64,000 nucleotides of DNA. Origin: JAIXWP01 sp965247015. GTDB lineage: Bacteria > Bacteroidota > Bacteroidia > Flavobacteriales_D > Sanyastnellaceae. Made by a program: the position numbers and the translations under genes. Positions 9,119-17,675 of the stretch are shown here, piece by piece. Every line of letters starts with the position of its first letter. Position 1 is the stretch's first letter. The stretch covers positions 310,001 to 374,000 of the forward strand of contig CBDFGG010000003.1 of the NCBI GenBank assembly GCA_965247015.1. The letters are read 5' to 3'. The notes below the pieces were generated by a model that was not told where the DNA came from, searched no databases, and worked only from the letters and a program-made list of their open reading frames with translations.

Positions 9119-9829
9119 ATGCTTCAAAAAGCACTCACTCTTTATCGAGAAATCAGACGACACAAGTCGTTGACACCCGCTTCCAGTCAATCATGGAAGT
9201 ATTATTCTCATTGGAAAAAAACATTGGTAGAAGGGAAATCAAGCTTGGATTTTGGACTGCCATGGTTCACATTTCAAGCAATCGATTATATTGATCAACA
9301 CCTCCCAGAGGGTGCGCGTGTATTCGAATTTGGCGGCGGCGGATCTACTGTTTTTTTTCAGAAAAAAAAATGTCTTGTCTACACCGTAGAGCATCACAAA
9401 GAATGGTTTGAGAATATCTCCAAATCATTTCAGTCTTCCACTCCCGTATGGAATGGATTTTTGATTGAAGCGGAAGCAGGCGATCTTGTTAGTCAACCCG
9501 AAATTGGAAATCCTCTTCACTACACTTCAGATGACGAGGGGTATAAGCATAAAAATTTCAAATCATACGCAACTAAAATTGATGGATTTGAGAATGGATT
9601 CTTCGATCTAGTTTTAGTAGACGGTCGTTCACGTCCATCGTGCGTGTTTCATAGCATTGACAAAATCAAAAAAGGCGGATATCTGGTCATTGACAATAGC
9701 GAAAGAGAATATTACAACGCCTATTTCAATGCCAACTTCGCTTCTCAATTTGAAAAAGTGCTTGATGTTTATGGACCTGTTCCATACATCACATGGTTTC
9801 ATAAAACGACTATTTACCGCAAGAAATGA
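9119..9829 (+). CDS. SAM-dependent methyltransferase-like protein of the glycan locus
   Basis: A 236-residue soluble protein. A Rossmann motif I-like VFEFGGGGST lies near residue 70, an acidic strand end VYTVEHHKEW follows, and FDLVLVDGRSRPSCV near 160 and YLVIDNSEREYY near 185 give the later core strands. This pattern fits class I methyltransferases found in glycan clusters. It begins one base after the ATPase stop and its own stop overlaps the next start (ATGA), so it belongs to the export operon. A role in methylating a sugar or the chain end is inferred. Confidence 0.65.
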   Translation: MLQKALTLYREIRRHKSLTPASSQSWKYYSHWKKTLVEGKSSLDFGLPWFTFQAIDYIDQHLPEGARVFEFGGGGSTVFFQKKKCLVYTVEHHKEWFENISKSFQSSTPVWNGFLIEAEAGDLVSQPEIGNPLHYTSDDEGYKHKNFKSYATKIDGFENGFFDLVLVDGRSRPSCVFHSIDKIKKGGYLVIDNSEREYYNAYFNANFASQFEKVLDVYGPVPYITWFHKTTIYRKK

Positions 9830-11526
9830 GTGCTCCACTCCTACTCTTCGTTTACAATAGACCCTATCATACTCTCAAGATGATAGAGGCCATTTCACGT
9901 AACGAGGGATGGGATCAAACGGATGTATTTGTTTTTTGTGATGCACCAAAGGAGAACGCTACAGAGACGCAACTTCTACGCGTCAAACAAGTACGTGATA
10001 TCGTACAAAATATTTCTGGATGTAGAGATCTTCACATCACTTTTCAAGAAGAAAACAAAGGCCTCTATACTTCCATTATCAATGGTGTGAGTGGCATTTT
10101 GCAGCGTCACAAACGAGCTATTATTTTAGAAGATGATCTTGTGACGGCACCCAACTTCTTAACGTTTATGAATGCTGCATTGAATAAATATGAGCAGCAA
10201 AAAAACGTGCATTGTATTTCAGGTTACACCTACCCTATTCCTCATGATTCCAACGAAGCATTCTTTATCAAAGGAGCTGATTGCTGGGGCTGGGCTACGT
10301 GGATAGATCGTTGGGAAAAGATTCAAACAAATCCAACTATTCTCAAAAAAGAAATACAATCTCAGCAATTAGAAAACACTTTTAATTTCAATGGCAGCTA
10401 TCCCTACATGCAAATGTTGGAAGATAGAATTGATGGAAAAAATCAATCATGGGCCATCCTGTGGTATGCGAGCGCATTGATTCAAAAAGGTCTTTGCCTA
10501 TATCCCGCGCAGTCTCTTGTTGCCAACATTGGCAATGACGGATCGGGCACACACAACGTGGCTTCAAGCAATGCTTTTGACACTAACGTCAAAGAAGCAA
10601 AATCGTATAAACTTCCTGAAGCCATTGTGGAGTCAGAGGTGTATCGAAAAAGATTCATTTCTTTTTTCAGAAAAACTCAGCGTAAACCTTCACTGATGCA
10701 CAAGGTTATCGGTGGTTTGAAGCGCAGGGCGCGATATTATTTTTCTAGAATAAAAAATAAAATAGCTCCCCCGAAAAAAGAATATGGTTGGTTTGGCGAC
10801 TACGAGAATTGGCAGCAAGCCAGCGCTGAATGCGGCGGCTACGATCAAGACATCATATTAGAAGCAGTAAAAGATGCGTTATTAAAAGTGAAATACGGTG
10901 TTGCGAAATACGAACGTGACTCTGTACTTTTTGATGAAGTAAAAATTTGCGAGACCTTATTGTATAATTTACAAAAAGTAGCAGATAGCAAAGACGGTCA
11001 ACTTCATGTCATCGATTTTGGAGGATCATTAGGTAGTAGCTATTTTCAAAATAGAGACTATTTGAAAAATATCAAATCATGTCATTGGAGTATCGTTGAA
11101 CAGCCTAATTACGTAGCGGCAGGGAAGGATTATCTCGCATCCGATGAACTTCATTTTTACAATACCATTCAAGAGGCACAGCAAGAACATGCACACGATG
11201 TATTGATCCTATCGAGCGTTTTGCAATACTTGCCCCATCCTTATGATTGGATGTCGGAAATGAAACAATTCGATTTCGAAACCATCATCATCGATCGAAC
11301 AGCATTTGTGAAACGAGAAAAAGATCGCATTACAAAACAAATCGTACCGCCTTCTATTTACGAGGCAAGTTACCCTGCATGGTATTTTAATGAAGATAAA
11401 TTCATTGAATTTTGGAGTGACAAATACATCGTAGAAGACACATTTGACAGTGGTTTTGACCCCTCCGAGTTTATTGATGGAGAGTGGACCTATCGCAATG
11501 GATTTATATTGAAAAGAAAAAAATGA
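9826..11526 (+). CDS. Glycosyltransferase fused to a TIGR04325-type methyltransferase
   Basis: A 566-residue two-domain protein. Residues 1 to about 280 look like a GT-A-fold glycosyltransferase: PLLLFVYNRPYHT at the start, a RAIILEDDLV motif (DxD-like) near 98, and DCWGWATWIDRW near 155. After a basic linker, residues about 320-566 match the putative methyltransferase family TIGR04325: YGWFGDYENW, VIDFGGSLGSSYFQ as motif I near 398, DVLILSSVLQYLP near 462, and a YPAWYF region. One protein could thus add a sugar and methylate it or the chain end. It overlaps both neighbours (ATGA). Confidence 0.8.
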   Translation: MSAPLLLFVYNRPYHTLKMIEAISRNEGWDQTDVFVFCDAPKENATETQLLRVKQVRDIVQNISGCRDLHITFQEENKGLYTSIINGVSGILQRHKRAIILEDDLVTAPNFLTFMNAALNKYEQQKNVHCISGYTYPIPHDSNEAFFIKGADCWGWATWIDRWEKIQTNPTILKKEIQSQQLENTFNFNGSYPYMQMLEDRIDGKNQSWAILWYASALIQKGLCLYPAQSLVANIGNDGSGTHNVASSNAFDTNVKEAKSYKLPEAIVESEVYRKRFISFFRKTQRKPSLMHKVIGGLKRRARYYFSRIKNKIAPPKKEYGWFGDYENWQQASAECGGYDQDIILEAVKDALLKVKYGVAKYERDSVLFDEVKICETLLYNLQKVADSKDGQLHVIDFGGSLGSSYFQNRDYLKNIKSCHWSIVEQPNYVAAGKDYLASDELHFYNTIQEAQQEHAHDVLILSSVLQYLPHPYDWMSEMKQFDFETIIIDRTAFVKREKDRITKQIVPPSIYEASYPAWYFNEDKFIEFWSDKYIVEDTFDSGFDPSEFIDGEWTYRNGFILKRKK

Positions 11527-12575
11527 CCTTAAATTTTTGTACCCTTTTTAACTCGAGTTACCTCAGTCGTGGGTTGGTGATGTACCAATCCCTAGAAAGG
11601 CATTGCAAAGATTTTCATTTATATATCTACGCCTTCGATGATAAATCATTCGAAGTATTGCAAAAGCTTGGTCTTGCACATGCCACCATCGTTAGCCTAA
11701 AAGAATTTGAAAGCCCAGAACTTCTAGCGGTAAAAAAAGATCGCTCCGCGGCCGAATATTGTTGGACATGCAGCGCTTCCACGATTCATTACTCTATTAC
11801 TCATTTCAACCTCACCAATTGTACCTACATCGATGCCGATATGTTGTTTTACAGCGATCCGCGGGTGCTATTCGATGAAATGGGCAACAACTCCACTTTG
11901 ATCACCGCACATCGATATACGGCAAAGTATGATCAGTCGGCTGTTTCTGGAAGATACTGCGTACAATTTGTGACCTTCAAGAATGACGAATCGGGAATGC
12001 GCGTCCTAGAATGGTGGCGTCAGTCTTGCCTCGATTGGTGCTATGCGAGAGTGGAGGATGGAAAATTCGGAGATCAAAAATACCTCGATGAATTTCAGCC
12101 ACGCTTTGGAAATGTACATGAGCTCCAACACCTCGGAGGCGGCCTTGCACCTTGGAATATTCAGCAATATACTTTTGGAAAAAATGGCCAAGAGCTCATC
12201 GGCACCGAAAGCGCAACGGGCAAGACATTCAAGCCTGTGTTCTTCCACTTTCATGGATTGAAATTCTTCGAAAACAATATCCTAAGTCTTACAGGAGAAT
12301 ATTATGAGATTTCACCTGAAATCATCGATCAATTCTACAAACCTTATGTTGCGCTACTCAACCGCGGAAAAGAAGAAGTGCTAGCGATTGACAACACCTT
12401 CAACCCTCATGGTTCTGCGGGAATTTCTCCGTATCCACCTTTAAATCTCAAAACGATTATTCGTTTCTATTTGAGCGGAGTAAAGAGATCGTTGAAAAAC
12501 GTATTCGGCGCGGGTTTGCGCGACCGCATTGCTCGTCATTACTATTTCTACAACGATAACGATTTTCATGCTTAA
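11523..12575 (+). CDS. GT8-like glycosyltransferase
   Basis: A 350-residue cytoplasmic protein starting MTLNFCTLFNSSYLSRG. The ATG at 11523 overlaps the previous stop (ATGA) and is preferred to an in-frame start at 11484. The metal/nucleotide-sugar motif is YIDADMLFYSDP near residue 100, with the DxD form typical of family 8 and glycogenin-like retaining transferases, and HFHGLKFF follows near 245. The acceptor and donor are unknown. It lies within the surface-glycan operon; the next gene has its own weak -7 box. Confidence 0.75.
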   Translation: MTLNFCTLFNSSYLSRGLVMYQSLERHCKDFHLYIYAFDDKSFEVLQKLGLAHATIVSLKEFESPELLAVKKDRSAAEYCWTCSASTIHYSITHFNLTNCTYIDADMLFYSDPRVLFDEMGNNSTLITAHRYTAKYDQSAVSGRYCVQFVTFKNDESGMRVLEWWRQSCLDWCYARVEDGKFGDQKYLDEFQPRFGNVHELQHLGGGLAPWNIQQYTFGKNGQELIGTESATGKTFKPVFFHFHGLKFFENNILSLTGEYYEISPEIIDQFYKPYVALLNRGKEEVLAIDNTFNPHGSAGISPYPPLNLKTIIRFYLSGVKRSLKNVFGAGLRDRIARHYYFYNDNDFHA

Positions 12576-12580
12576 CTTTG
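12573..12580 (+). promoter_or_regulatory. Putative -7 box before the sugar isomerase gene
   Basis: TAACTTTG matches TAnnTTTG and lies 15 nt upstream of the ATG at 12596, overlapping the previous stop codon. No convincing -33 TTTG is seen at the right distance, so it may be only a minor internal promoter. Confidence 0.3.
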
Positions 12581-12595
12581 GGCTGAATACAAGTT

Positions 12596-12958
12596 ATGGC
12601 CCATCTTATCGATCTAAAAACCTTTACTGACGCACGCGGCAATTTGACCGTCGTTGAGAAGGTATTGCCCTTTGACATCAAACGCGTTTTTTACATCTAC
12701 GGAGTAGACGATTCGAAGCGCGGAGGACACCGTCATCACAAAACGATTCAAGCTGCAGTTTGTATTCAAGGCGCTTGTACTATTTACAACAACGATCAGA
12801 AAAGTGAGACCGAGTGGAGATTGGATCAACCCAACAAATGCCTCATTCTCGAACCACAAGATTGGCACACCATGTTTGACTTCACGCCTGATGCGATCTT
12901 AATGGTATTTGCAAGCGAAGAATTTGATCCAGCAGATTACATTCATGAACCCTATTAA
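12596..12958 (+). CDS. fdtA: dTDP-4-oxo-6-deoxyhexose 3,4-ketoisomerase (FdtA/QdtA type)
   Basis: A 120-residue single cupin domain. Family motifs are DARGNLTVVE near residue 12, GGHRHHKTIQ near 43 with the catalytic histidines, and LILEPQDWHTM near 82. Relatives (FdtA, QdtA, WxcM) shift the keto group of dTDP-4-keto-6-deoxy-glucose from C4 to C3. The product is then aminated by the DegT-type enzyme encoded 3 nt downstream, giving a dTDP-3-amino-3,6-dideoxyhexose. Whether the series is Fuc3N or Qui3N cannot be told from sequence here, so the symbol is provisional. Confidence 0.85.
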   Translation: MAHLIDLKTFTDARGNLTVVEKVLPFDIKRVFYIYGVDDSKRGGHRHHKTIQAAVCIQGACTIYNNDQKSETEWRLDQPNKCLILEPQDWHTMFDFTPDAILMVFASEEFDPADYIHEPY

Positions 12959-12961
12959 GGC

Positions 12962-14047
12962 ATGATAGAATACGAGAATATAGGAAAAGTAAACGCCCCA
13001 TTCGCTGCGGAATATGCAACTGCATTTCAAGAAGTAATGGACAGCGGTTGGTACATCCTTGGAAATAAAGTGAAGCAATTCGAATCTGAATTTGCTACAT
13101 ACTGCGGCACCAAGCATTCCATCGGACTTGCAAACGGACTCGATGCTTTGATCCTTGCATTGAAAGCATACGATTTCAAACCAGGCGACGAAGTAATTGT
13201 ACCGAGCAATACGTATATCGCTACCATCCTTGCCATCGTTCACAACGGATTGAAACCAGTATTGGTAGAACCAGATATCACGACCTATAACATCGACCCA
13301 GAGCGCATTTCAGAAAAAATCACTTCTCGTACAAAAGCGATACTAGTGGTTCATCTTTATGGAAAAATGTGTGCGATGGATGAAATCATGACCATTGCAA
13401 ATAGCCATGGACTTGTAGTTATTGAAGATTGCGCACAAGCGCATGGCGCGCACCTCCATGGGAAGAAAGCCGGCAACTGGGGACACTATGGTGCATTCAG
13501 TTTTTATCCAACAAAAAATTTAGGCGCCCTTGCTGATGCAGGTGCTGCTACTACCAACGATGATGCGCTGGCTCTAAAAATGAGCACACTTCGAAATTAT
13601 GGTAGTCAAAAAAAATATTACAACGAAGTTGTAGGATACAACTCTCGCTTAGATGAAGTGCAAGCTGCCTTCTTGAGCATCAAGCTTCGAAGACTAGATG
13701 ACATCAATGCACACAAACGTGAATTGGCGAAAATGTACCTCGAACAATTGAACGATCAATTCATCAAACCCATTGTGCAAGAAGGTTATTTCGATGTCTA
13801 TCACATCTTCAATATTCGTCACCCCAAGCGCGATGCATTGCGTGATTATTTATTGAGCAAGGATATCAAGACTGATATTCATTATCCCGTGGCACCAATT
13901 GATCAACAAGCAATGAAAGGAATTCTCGACGGACAAGACAGCGAAATTGCCAGAGAGATTCACGCCACCACGTTGAGTTTGCCCATTTCTTTTTTCCATA
14001 AAAAAGAAGAAATTCAAACTGTAATTGACGCACTCAATGCCTTTTAA
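12962..14047 (+). CDS. DegT/DnrJ/EryC1-family sugar aminotransferase (3-amino-3,6-dideoxyhexose synthesis)
   Basis: A 361-residue PLP enzyme. The PLP lysine is in FYPTKNLGALADAG near residue 185, the cofactor aspartate/glutamine site is VIEDCAQAHGA near 157, and IGLANGLDAL near 57 matches the phosphate-binding start. It most likely transaminates the 3-keto sugar made by the upstream isomerase, using glutamate (FdtB/QdtB-like). The gap to the isomerase is 3 nt, and the next glycosyltransferase starts 2 nt after its stop. It provides an amino sugar, possibly later acylated, for the exported glycan. Confidence 0.88.
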   Translation: MIEYENIGKVNAPFAAEYATAFQEVMDSGWYILGNKVKQFESEFATYCGTKHSIGLANGLDALILALKAYDFKPGDEVIVPSNTYIATILAIVHNGLKPVLVEPDITTYNIDPERISEKITSRTKAILVVHLYGKMCAMDEIMTIANSHGLVVIEDCAQAHGAHLHGKKAGNWGHYGAFSFYPTKNLGALADAGAATTNDDALALKMSTLRNYGSQKKYYNEVVGYNSRLDEVQAAFLSIKLRRLDDINAHKRELAKMYLEQLNDQFIKPIVQEGYFDVYHIFNIRHPKRDALRDYLLSKDIKTDIHYPVAPIDQQAMKGILDGQDSEIAREIHATTLSLPISFFHKKEEIQTVIDALNAF

Positions 14048-14049
14048 AA

Positions 14050-14817
14050 ATGGCTAGTTTATCCATCATCACTATTAATTACAATGATCTTGAAGGATTG
14101 AAAAAAACCACACAAAGTGTTTTTTCTCAAACCTTCAAAGACATTCAGTATATCGTAATTGATGGTGGATCTACTGATGGAAGTGCGGAGTATATTCAGC
14201 AACACTCGGATAAATTATATTACAGCATTTCGGAAAAAGACAAAGGAATCTTTAATGCTCAAAACAAAGGATTGGCCCAGGCTACAGGCGACTATTGCTT
14301 GTTCCTAAACTCAGGAGATTGTCTTGCAAATAACACTGCCATCGCAGAGGTCATGTCCCAAAATTTAGAAGCCGATCTCATCCTTTGTAATATGGGATTT
14401 GTGTACAATGATGGTGTTCAAATCAGAAAGCAATCGAAAAATATTGATTTCAAACTATTTGCTACAACCTCCATTTGGCATCCTGCAACGTTGATTAAAC
14501 GCAGCGTCTTTGAATTAACAGGACCTTACAACGAAGCGTTTCGCATCACAGCCGACTATGATTTTTTCATCAAAGCAATTTGGAAATATCATGTCAGCTA
14601 TCAGCATATTGATATTGTCATTTCTCATTTTGATACTACTGGAGTGAGTTCAAATCCGGAGCACGCTGCAAAGCATCAGGACGAGCGCATGCGGGTGCAA
14701 GCGCAGTATTTCACCGATGAAGAGTTAAATGAATCACTAGAGATTCAAGAACGAGAGAAATCCTTCCTAACCAAGGTACTTCGTAAAATCAAACGTATAT
14801 TTCCTCCAAACGCATGA
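14050..14817 (+). CDS. Family 2 glycosyltransferase
   Basis: A 255-residue GT-A enzyme. The N-terminus LSIITINYNDLEGLKKT is the canonical GT2 first strand, IDGGSTDGSAEYIQ follows near residue 38, and the metal-binding turn appears as LFLNSGDCL near 90. It probably acts at the cytoplasmic face of the membrane on the growing glycan. Its stop overlaps the next gene's start (ATGA), one of three consecutive coupled GT2 genes. Confidence 0.9.
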   Translation: MASLSIITINYNDLEGLKKTTQSVFSQTFKDIQYIVIDGGSTDGSAEYIQQHSDKLYYSISEKDKGIFNAQNKGLAQATGDYCLFLNSGDCLANNTAIAEVMSQNLEADLILCNMGFVYNDGVQIRKQSKNIDFKLFATTSIWHPATLIKRSVFELTGPYNEAFRITADYDFFIKAIWKYHVSYQHIDIVISHFDTTGVSSNPEHAAKHQDERMRVQAQYFTDEELNESLEIQEREKSFLTKVLRKIKRIFPPNA

Positions 14818-15740
14818 TGAATGCAGAAGGAAAAATATCTGTGATTGTGCCGAACTATAATTACGCGCACTACCTACCGGAGCTCTTCGCGTGCTTGCAG
14901 CAGCAGTCTTATTCAAATTGGGAATGTATCATCGTAGATGACGGAAGTTCTGATAACAGCATTGCGCTAATAGAAGCTGCTGCGAAGGAAGATGCACGTA
15001 TTATCCTTATTCAGCAAACGAACGCTGGACCCGCAGCAGCCCGCGCCAATGGCATCAAACACGCATCAGGAGAATACATCCAACTCATCGACGCGGATGA
15101 TTATATATCAAAAGAAAAATTTGAAAGAGCATTGAATATTTTCATTGACCAACCATCCATCGACAGCGTGTATTCAGATTATCGCTTCGTGGATGTTCCT
15201 TTCACCAAAGAATGGAAAGAAGATTTTAGAAAAAATAAAGTCGGCTCTCAACCCTTTATAGACTTTCTTTCAAGATGGGAATTAGACCTCATGATTCCGA
15301 TACATTCATTTGTTTTTAGAAAAACGTGTTTTGATCGTTGGGGCAGTATGGATCCACAATTTCAAACGCATGAAGACTGGGATCTTCATCTCAACTTTTC
15401 ATTGAACGGAGCGCGCTACCACTACGATGATCATGTAGGCGCCTATTATCGCATTCATGGAAGCAGTTCTTCTCGAACAGACCTCACCAAAAACCGTCGC
15501 GACATCGCGTTGGTTCTTGCGAAGTACTTACCGCTGGTAAGAAATGATTTTGAAAAAAGAATTTGGCGCGAACGCTATTTCCAAGCAGTGGCATCTTTTA
15601 TTATTGATGCTCGCGTGCGCAAGCAGATCAATTGGAAGCGCGTGATGGATCATCCTATTCCAGATAGCTTGAAACGCGCTGCCGTATGGAGTAGTCCCCT
15701 ATATTTGATTCCTAAGATATTCGGCAAACTCGCAAAGTGA
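14814..15740 (+). CDS. Family 2 glycosyltransferase
   Basis: A 308-residue GT2 protein. KISVIVPNYNYAHYLPE at the start, IIVDDGSSDNS near residue 40 and the DxD-like LIDADDYIS near 92 are all present, and HEDWDLHLNFS near 185 is the family's acidic acceptor region. The start is ATG at 14814, overlapping the preceding stop; a second ATG lies one codon later. Donor sugar unknown. The GTGA junction couples it to the next glycosyltransferase. Confidence 0.9.
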   Translation: MMNAEGKISVIVPNYNYAHYLPELFACLQQQSYSNWECIIVDDGSSDNSIALIEAAAKEDARIILIQQTNAGPAAARANGIKHASGEYIQLIDADDYISKEKFERALNIFIDQPSIDSVYSDYRFVDVPFTKEWKEDFRKNKVGSQPFIDFLSRWELDLMIPIHSFVFRKTCFDRWGSMDPQFQTHEDWDLHLNFSLNGARYHYDDHVGAYYRIHGSSSSRTDLTKNRRDIALVLAKYLPLVRNDFEKRIWRERYFQAVASFIIDARVRKQINWKRVMDHPIPDSLKRAAVWSSPLYLIPKIFGKLAK

Positions 15741-16660
15741 AAGAAAGCATCGACATATCGATTGTTATTGTCAACTACAATGTGAAAGACTTGGTACTGG
15801 CTTGTCTTAAGAGCATTTATGCTTTTACGAATCCTGCTTTGCAATTAGAAATATTTGTGGTGGATAATGATTCAAAGGATGGCAGCAAAACAGCCATCCC
15901 AGAAGCATTTCCTGATATTCATTTCATCGATAATGATTTTAACGCAGGTTTTCCTGCTGCGAATAATCAAGCATTCAAGCTGGCCCAAGGCCGCTACATC
16001 TTCATGTTGAATCCCGATACGGAAGTGAAAGATGATAGCATCGGCAAGCTATATCAATATCTTGAAACGCATGCACAAGTAGCCATGTGTGCGCCAAAGC
16101 TTCTGAATAGTGATTTATCATTTCAGCAAAGCGTATGGCGTTTTCCAACATTGACATCGATCTTTTTAGAAATGCACTATTTGCATGTTTTAAATGGAAA
16201 AAAAGATTACCGCGACCAATCATTCAACGAATCATTCAGCGCGGAAAGCGTTTCTGGAGCAGCCATATTTTTTAGAAAAGAATTGCTCGAATCAGTAGGA
16301 TACCTCGATGAAAAAATGTTTTGGATTGAGGATATTGACTTCTGTTATCGCGCAGTAAAAGCCGGCAATACTTTGATCTACCTGTCGGATGCAACAGTGG
16401 TCCATCACATCGGACAAAGCGCTAAAAAAAATTATAACATTTCTATTTCAAATCAAATTTGGAATAAAATAAAATTCTTCAGAAAGCACTTTTCTCCAAG
16501 CGCCACTTTCTTGGTGAAATGCATGAGTGCCTATCACGTGGTCATTAAATTCGTCATGTTCAGTTTGATGTCGCCGTTTTCTGTGATCTACCAACGCAAA
16601 GCAAGCGCTTATGTGTACACATTCAAGCGCGTATTTAATCCACCAGATGGCATCCAATGA
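15737..16660 (+). CDS. Family 2 glycosyltransferase (rhamnosyltransferase-like)
   Basis: A 307-residue GT2 protein starting at GTG 15737, which overlaps the previous stop (GTGA). Motifs are SIVIVNYNVKDLV at the start, VVDNDSKDGSK near residue 40, FMLNPDTEV near 92 (the DxD site) and FWIEDIDFCYRAVKAG near 195, the last typical of the subgroup annotated as dTDP-rhamnosyltransferases. A hydrophobic stretch near the C-terminus may anchor it to the membrane. The exact donor is not proved. Confidence 0.88.
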   Translation: MKESIDISIVIVNYNVKDLVLACLKSIYAFTNPALQLEIFVVDNDSKDGSKTAIPEAFPDIHFIDNDFNAGFPAANNQAFKLAQGRYIFMLNPDTEVKDDSIGKLYQYLETHAQVAMCAPKLLNSDLSFQQSVWRFPTLTSIFLEMHYLHVLNGKKDYRDQSFNESFSAESVSGAAIFFRKELLESVGYLDEKMFWIEDIDFCYRAVKAGNTLIYLSDATVVHHIGQSAKKNYNISISNQIWNKIKFFRKHFSPSATFLVKCMSAYHVVIKFVMFSLMSPFSVIYQRKASAYVYTFKRVFNPPDGIQ

Positions 16661-17622
16661 GTGATTTAAAAAAAATACTCATCACAGGTGGCACCGGATT
16701 TATCGGTCAACACTTGATTGCTTTGTGGAAAGAGCAGCACCAACTCTATGTGCTTTCAAGAAAAAAGAACATTACCATTGATGGGGTTGAAATATTGAAT
16801 GGCGATCTGAGCACTATTCATCAGCACAAAGAAATACTTGCCGAAATAGATTTTGTGATCAACATTGCTGGCGACAAAAAAAACATCTCCCTCATGCAAG
16901 CCACGAATGTAGAGGGATTGCGACACTTGCTTGAAGCGATATCTGAATTCCCTACCAAAGTACTTCACGTTTCCAGCGCAGGAATCTATGGTATCGAACA
17001 ACAAGAAGTCGATGAAATAACCGAAGAAACCCTTTGCCTTCCCAACAACACTTATGAAAAAAGTAAATTTGAAGCAGAGATCATTCTGAAAGCCTGGGGC
17101 GATCGCCATGCGGATCGCTACATTGCTATTCGACCTTCCAATGTTTTTGGTCCTTTAGACCCCTCCAATAAATTACTTACACTCTGCAAAGCGCTTCAAT
17201 CCGGCAAATTCTTCTTTATTGATAAAGGAGCATTGGTCAATTATGTGAGTGTATCACAAGTTGTAAATGCGATCGATGAATTAGTAAAGACCAATCGGTT
17301 CGAAAATTCATTCTTCAATGTGAATGCACCTATGACCATTGCGCATTTTATTGAAAACCTACGTACTCATTTAGGTACTACTCCTGAACCCAAGACCATT
17401 GCTGGTTTTTTTCAGCCTCTTGTATTTCTTGCAGCCAAGATTTTCGATCTATTACCAAAGCGATTCCAATTCTTCAACTCCGGAAAATACCGAGAACTCA
17501 CGTCTTACAAGTACTACAACGTAGAGAAACTCGAACGTTTCATTCGATTTGAGCACACCAAAGACCTCGAACGGGGTATTGAAAACCATATCGAAAACTT
17601 CAAGAAACAAGGGCTTCTATAG
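16657..17622 (+). CDS. NAD-dependent epimerase/dehydratase (extended SDR)
   Basis: A 321-residue extended short-chain dehydrogenase. The NAD-binding GGTGFIGQH lies at residues 11-19, the serine strand VLHVSSAGIYG near 108, and the catalytic YxxxK is YEKSK near 136. It is probably a nucleotide-sugar 4-epimerase, reductase or dehydratase for the glycan. It overlaps the previous glycosyltransferase by ATGA. The C-terminal 60 residues, with KFFFIDKG and a hydrophobic LVFLAAKIFDLLPKRF, suggest the subgroup common in O-antigen loci. Confidence 0.82.
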   Translation: MSDLKKILITGGTGFIGQHLIALWKEQHQLYVLSRKKNITIDGVEILNGDLSTIHQHKEILAEIDFVINIAGDKKNISLMQATNVEGLRHLLEAISEFPTKVLHVSSAGIYGIEQQEVDEITEETLCLPNNTYEKSKFEAEIILKAWGDRHADRYIAIRPSNVFGPLDPSNKLLTLCKALQSGKFFFIDKGALVNYVSVSQVVNAIDELVKTNRFENSFFNVNAPMTIAHFIENLRTHLGTTPEPKTIAGFFQPLVFLAAKIFDLLPKRFQFFNSGKYRELTSYKYYNVEKLERFIRFEHTKDLERGIENHIENFKKQGLL

Positions 17623-17645
17623 CCTTAAAAAGCAAGCTTATTGAG

Positions 17646-17653
17646 TAAATTTG
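17646..17653 (+). promoter_or_regulatory. Putative -7 box before the GT4 pair
   Basis: TAAATTTG fits TAnnTTTG in the 53-nt gap between the epimerase stop and the ATG at 17676. This is the first real gap since the aminotransferase genes, so a separate promoter is plausible. The -33 element is not clear. Confidence 0.4.
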
Positions 17654-17675
17654 AGCCTTAAATCCAATCGCTCCG

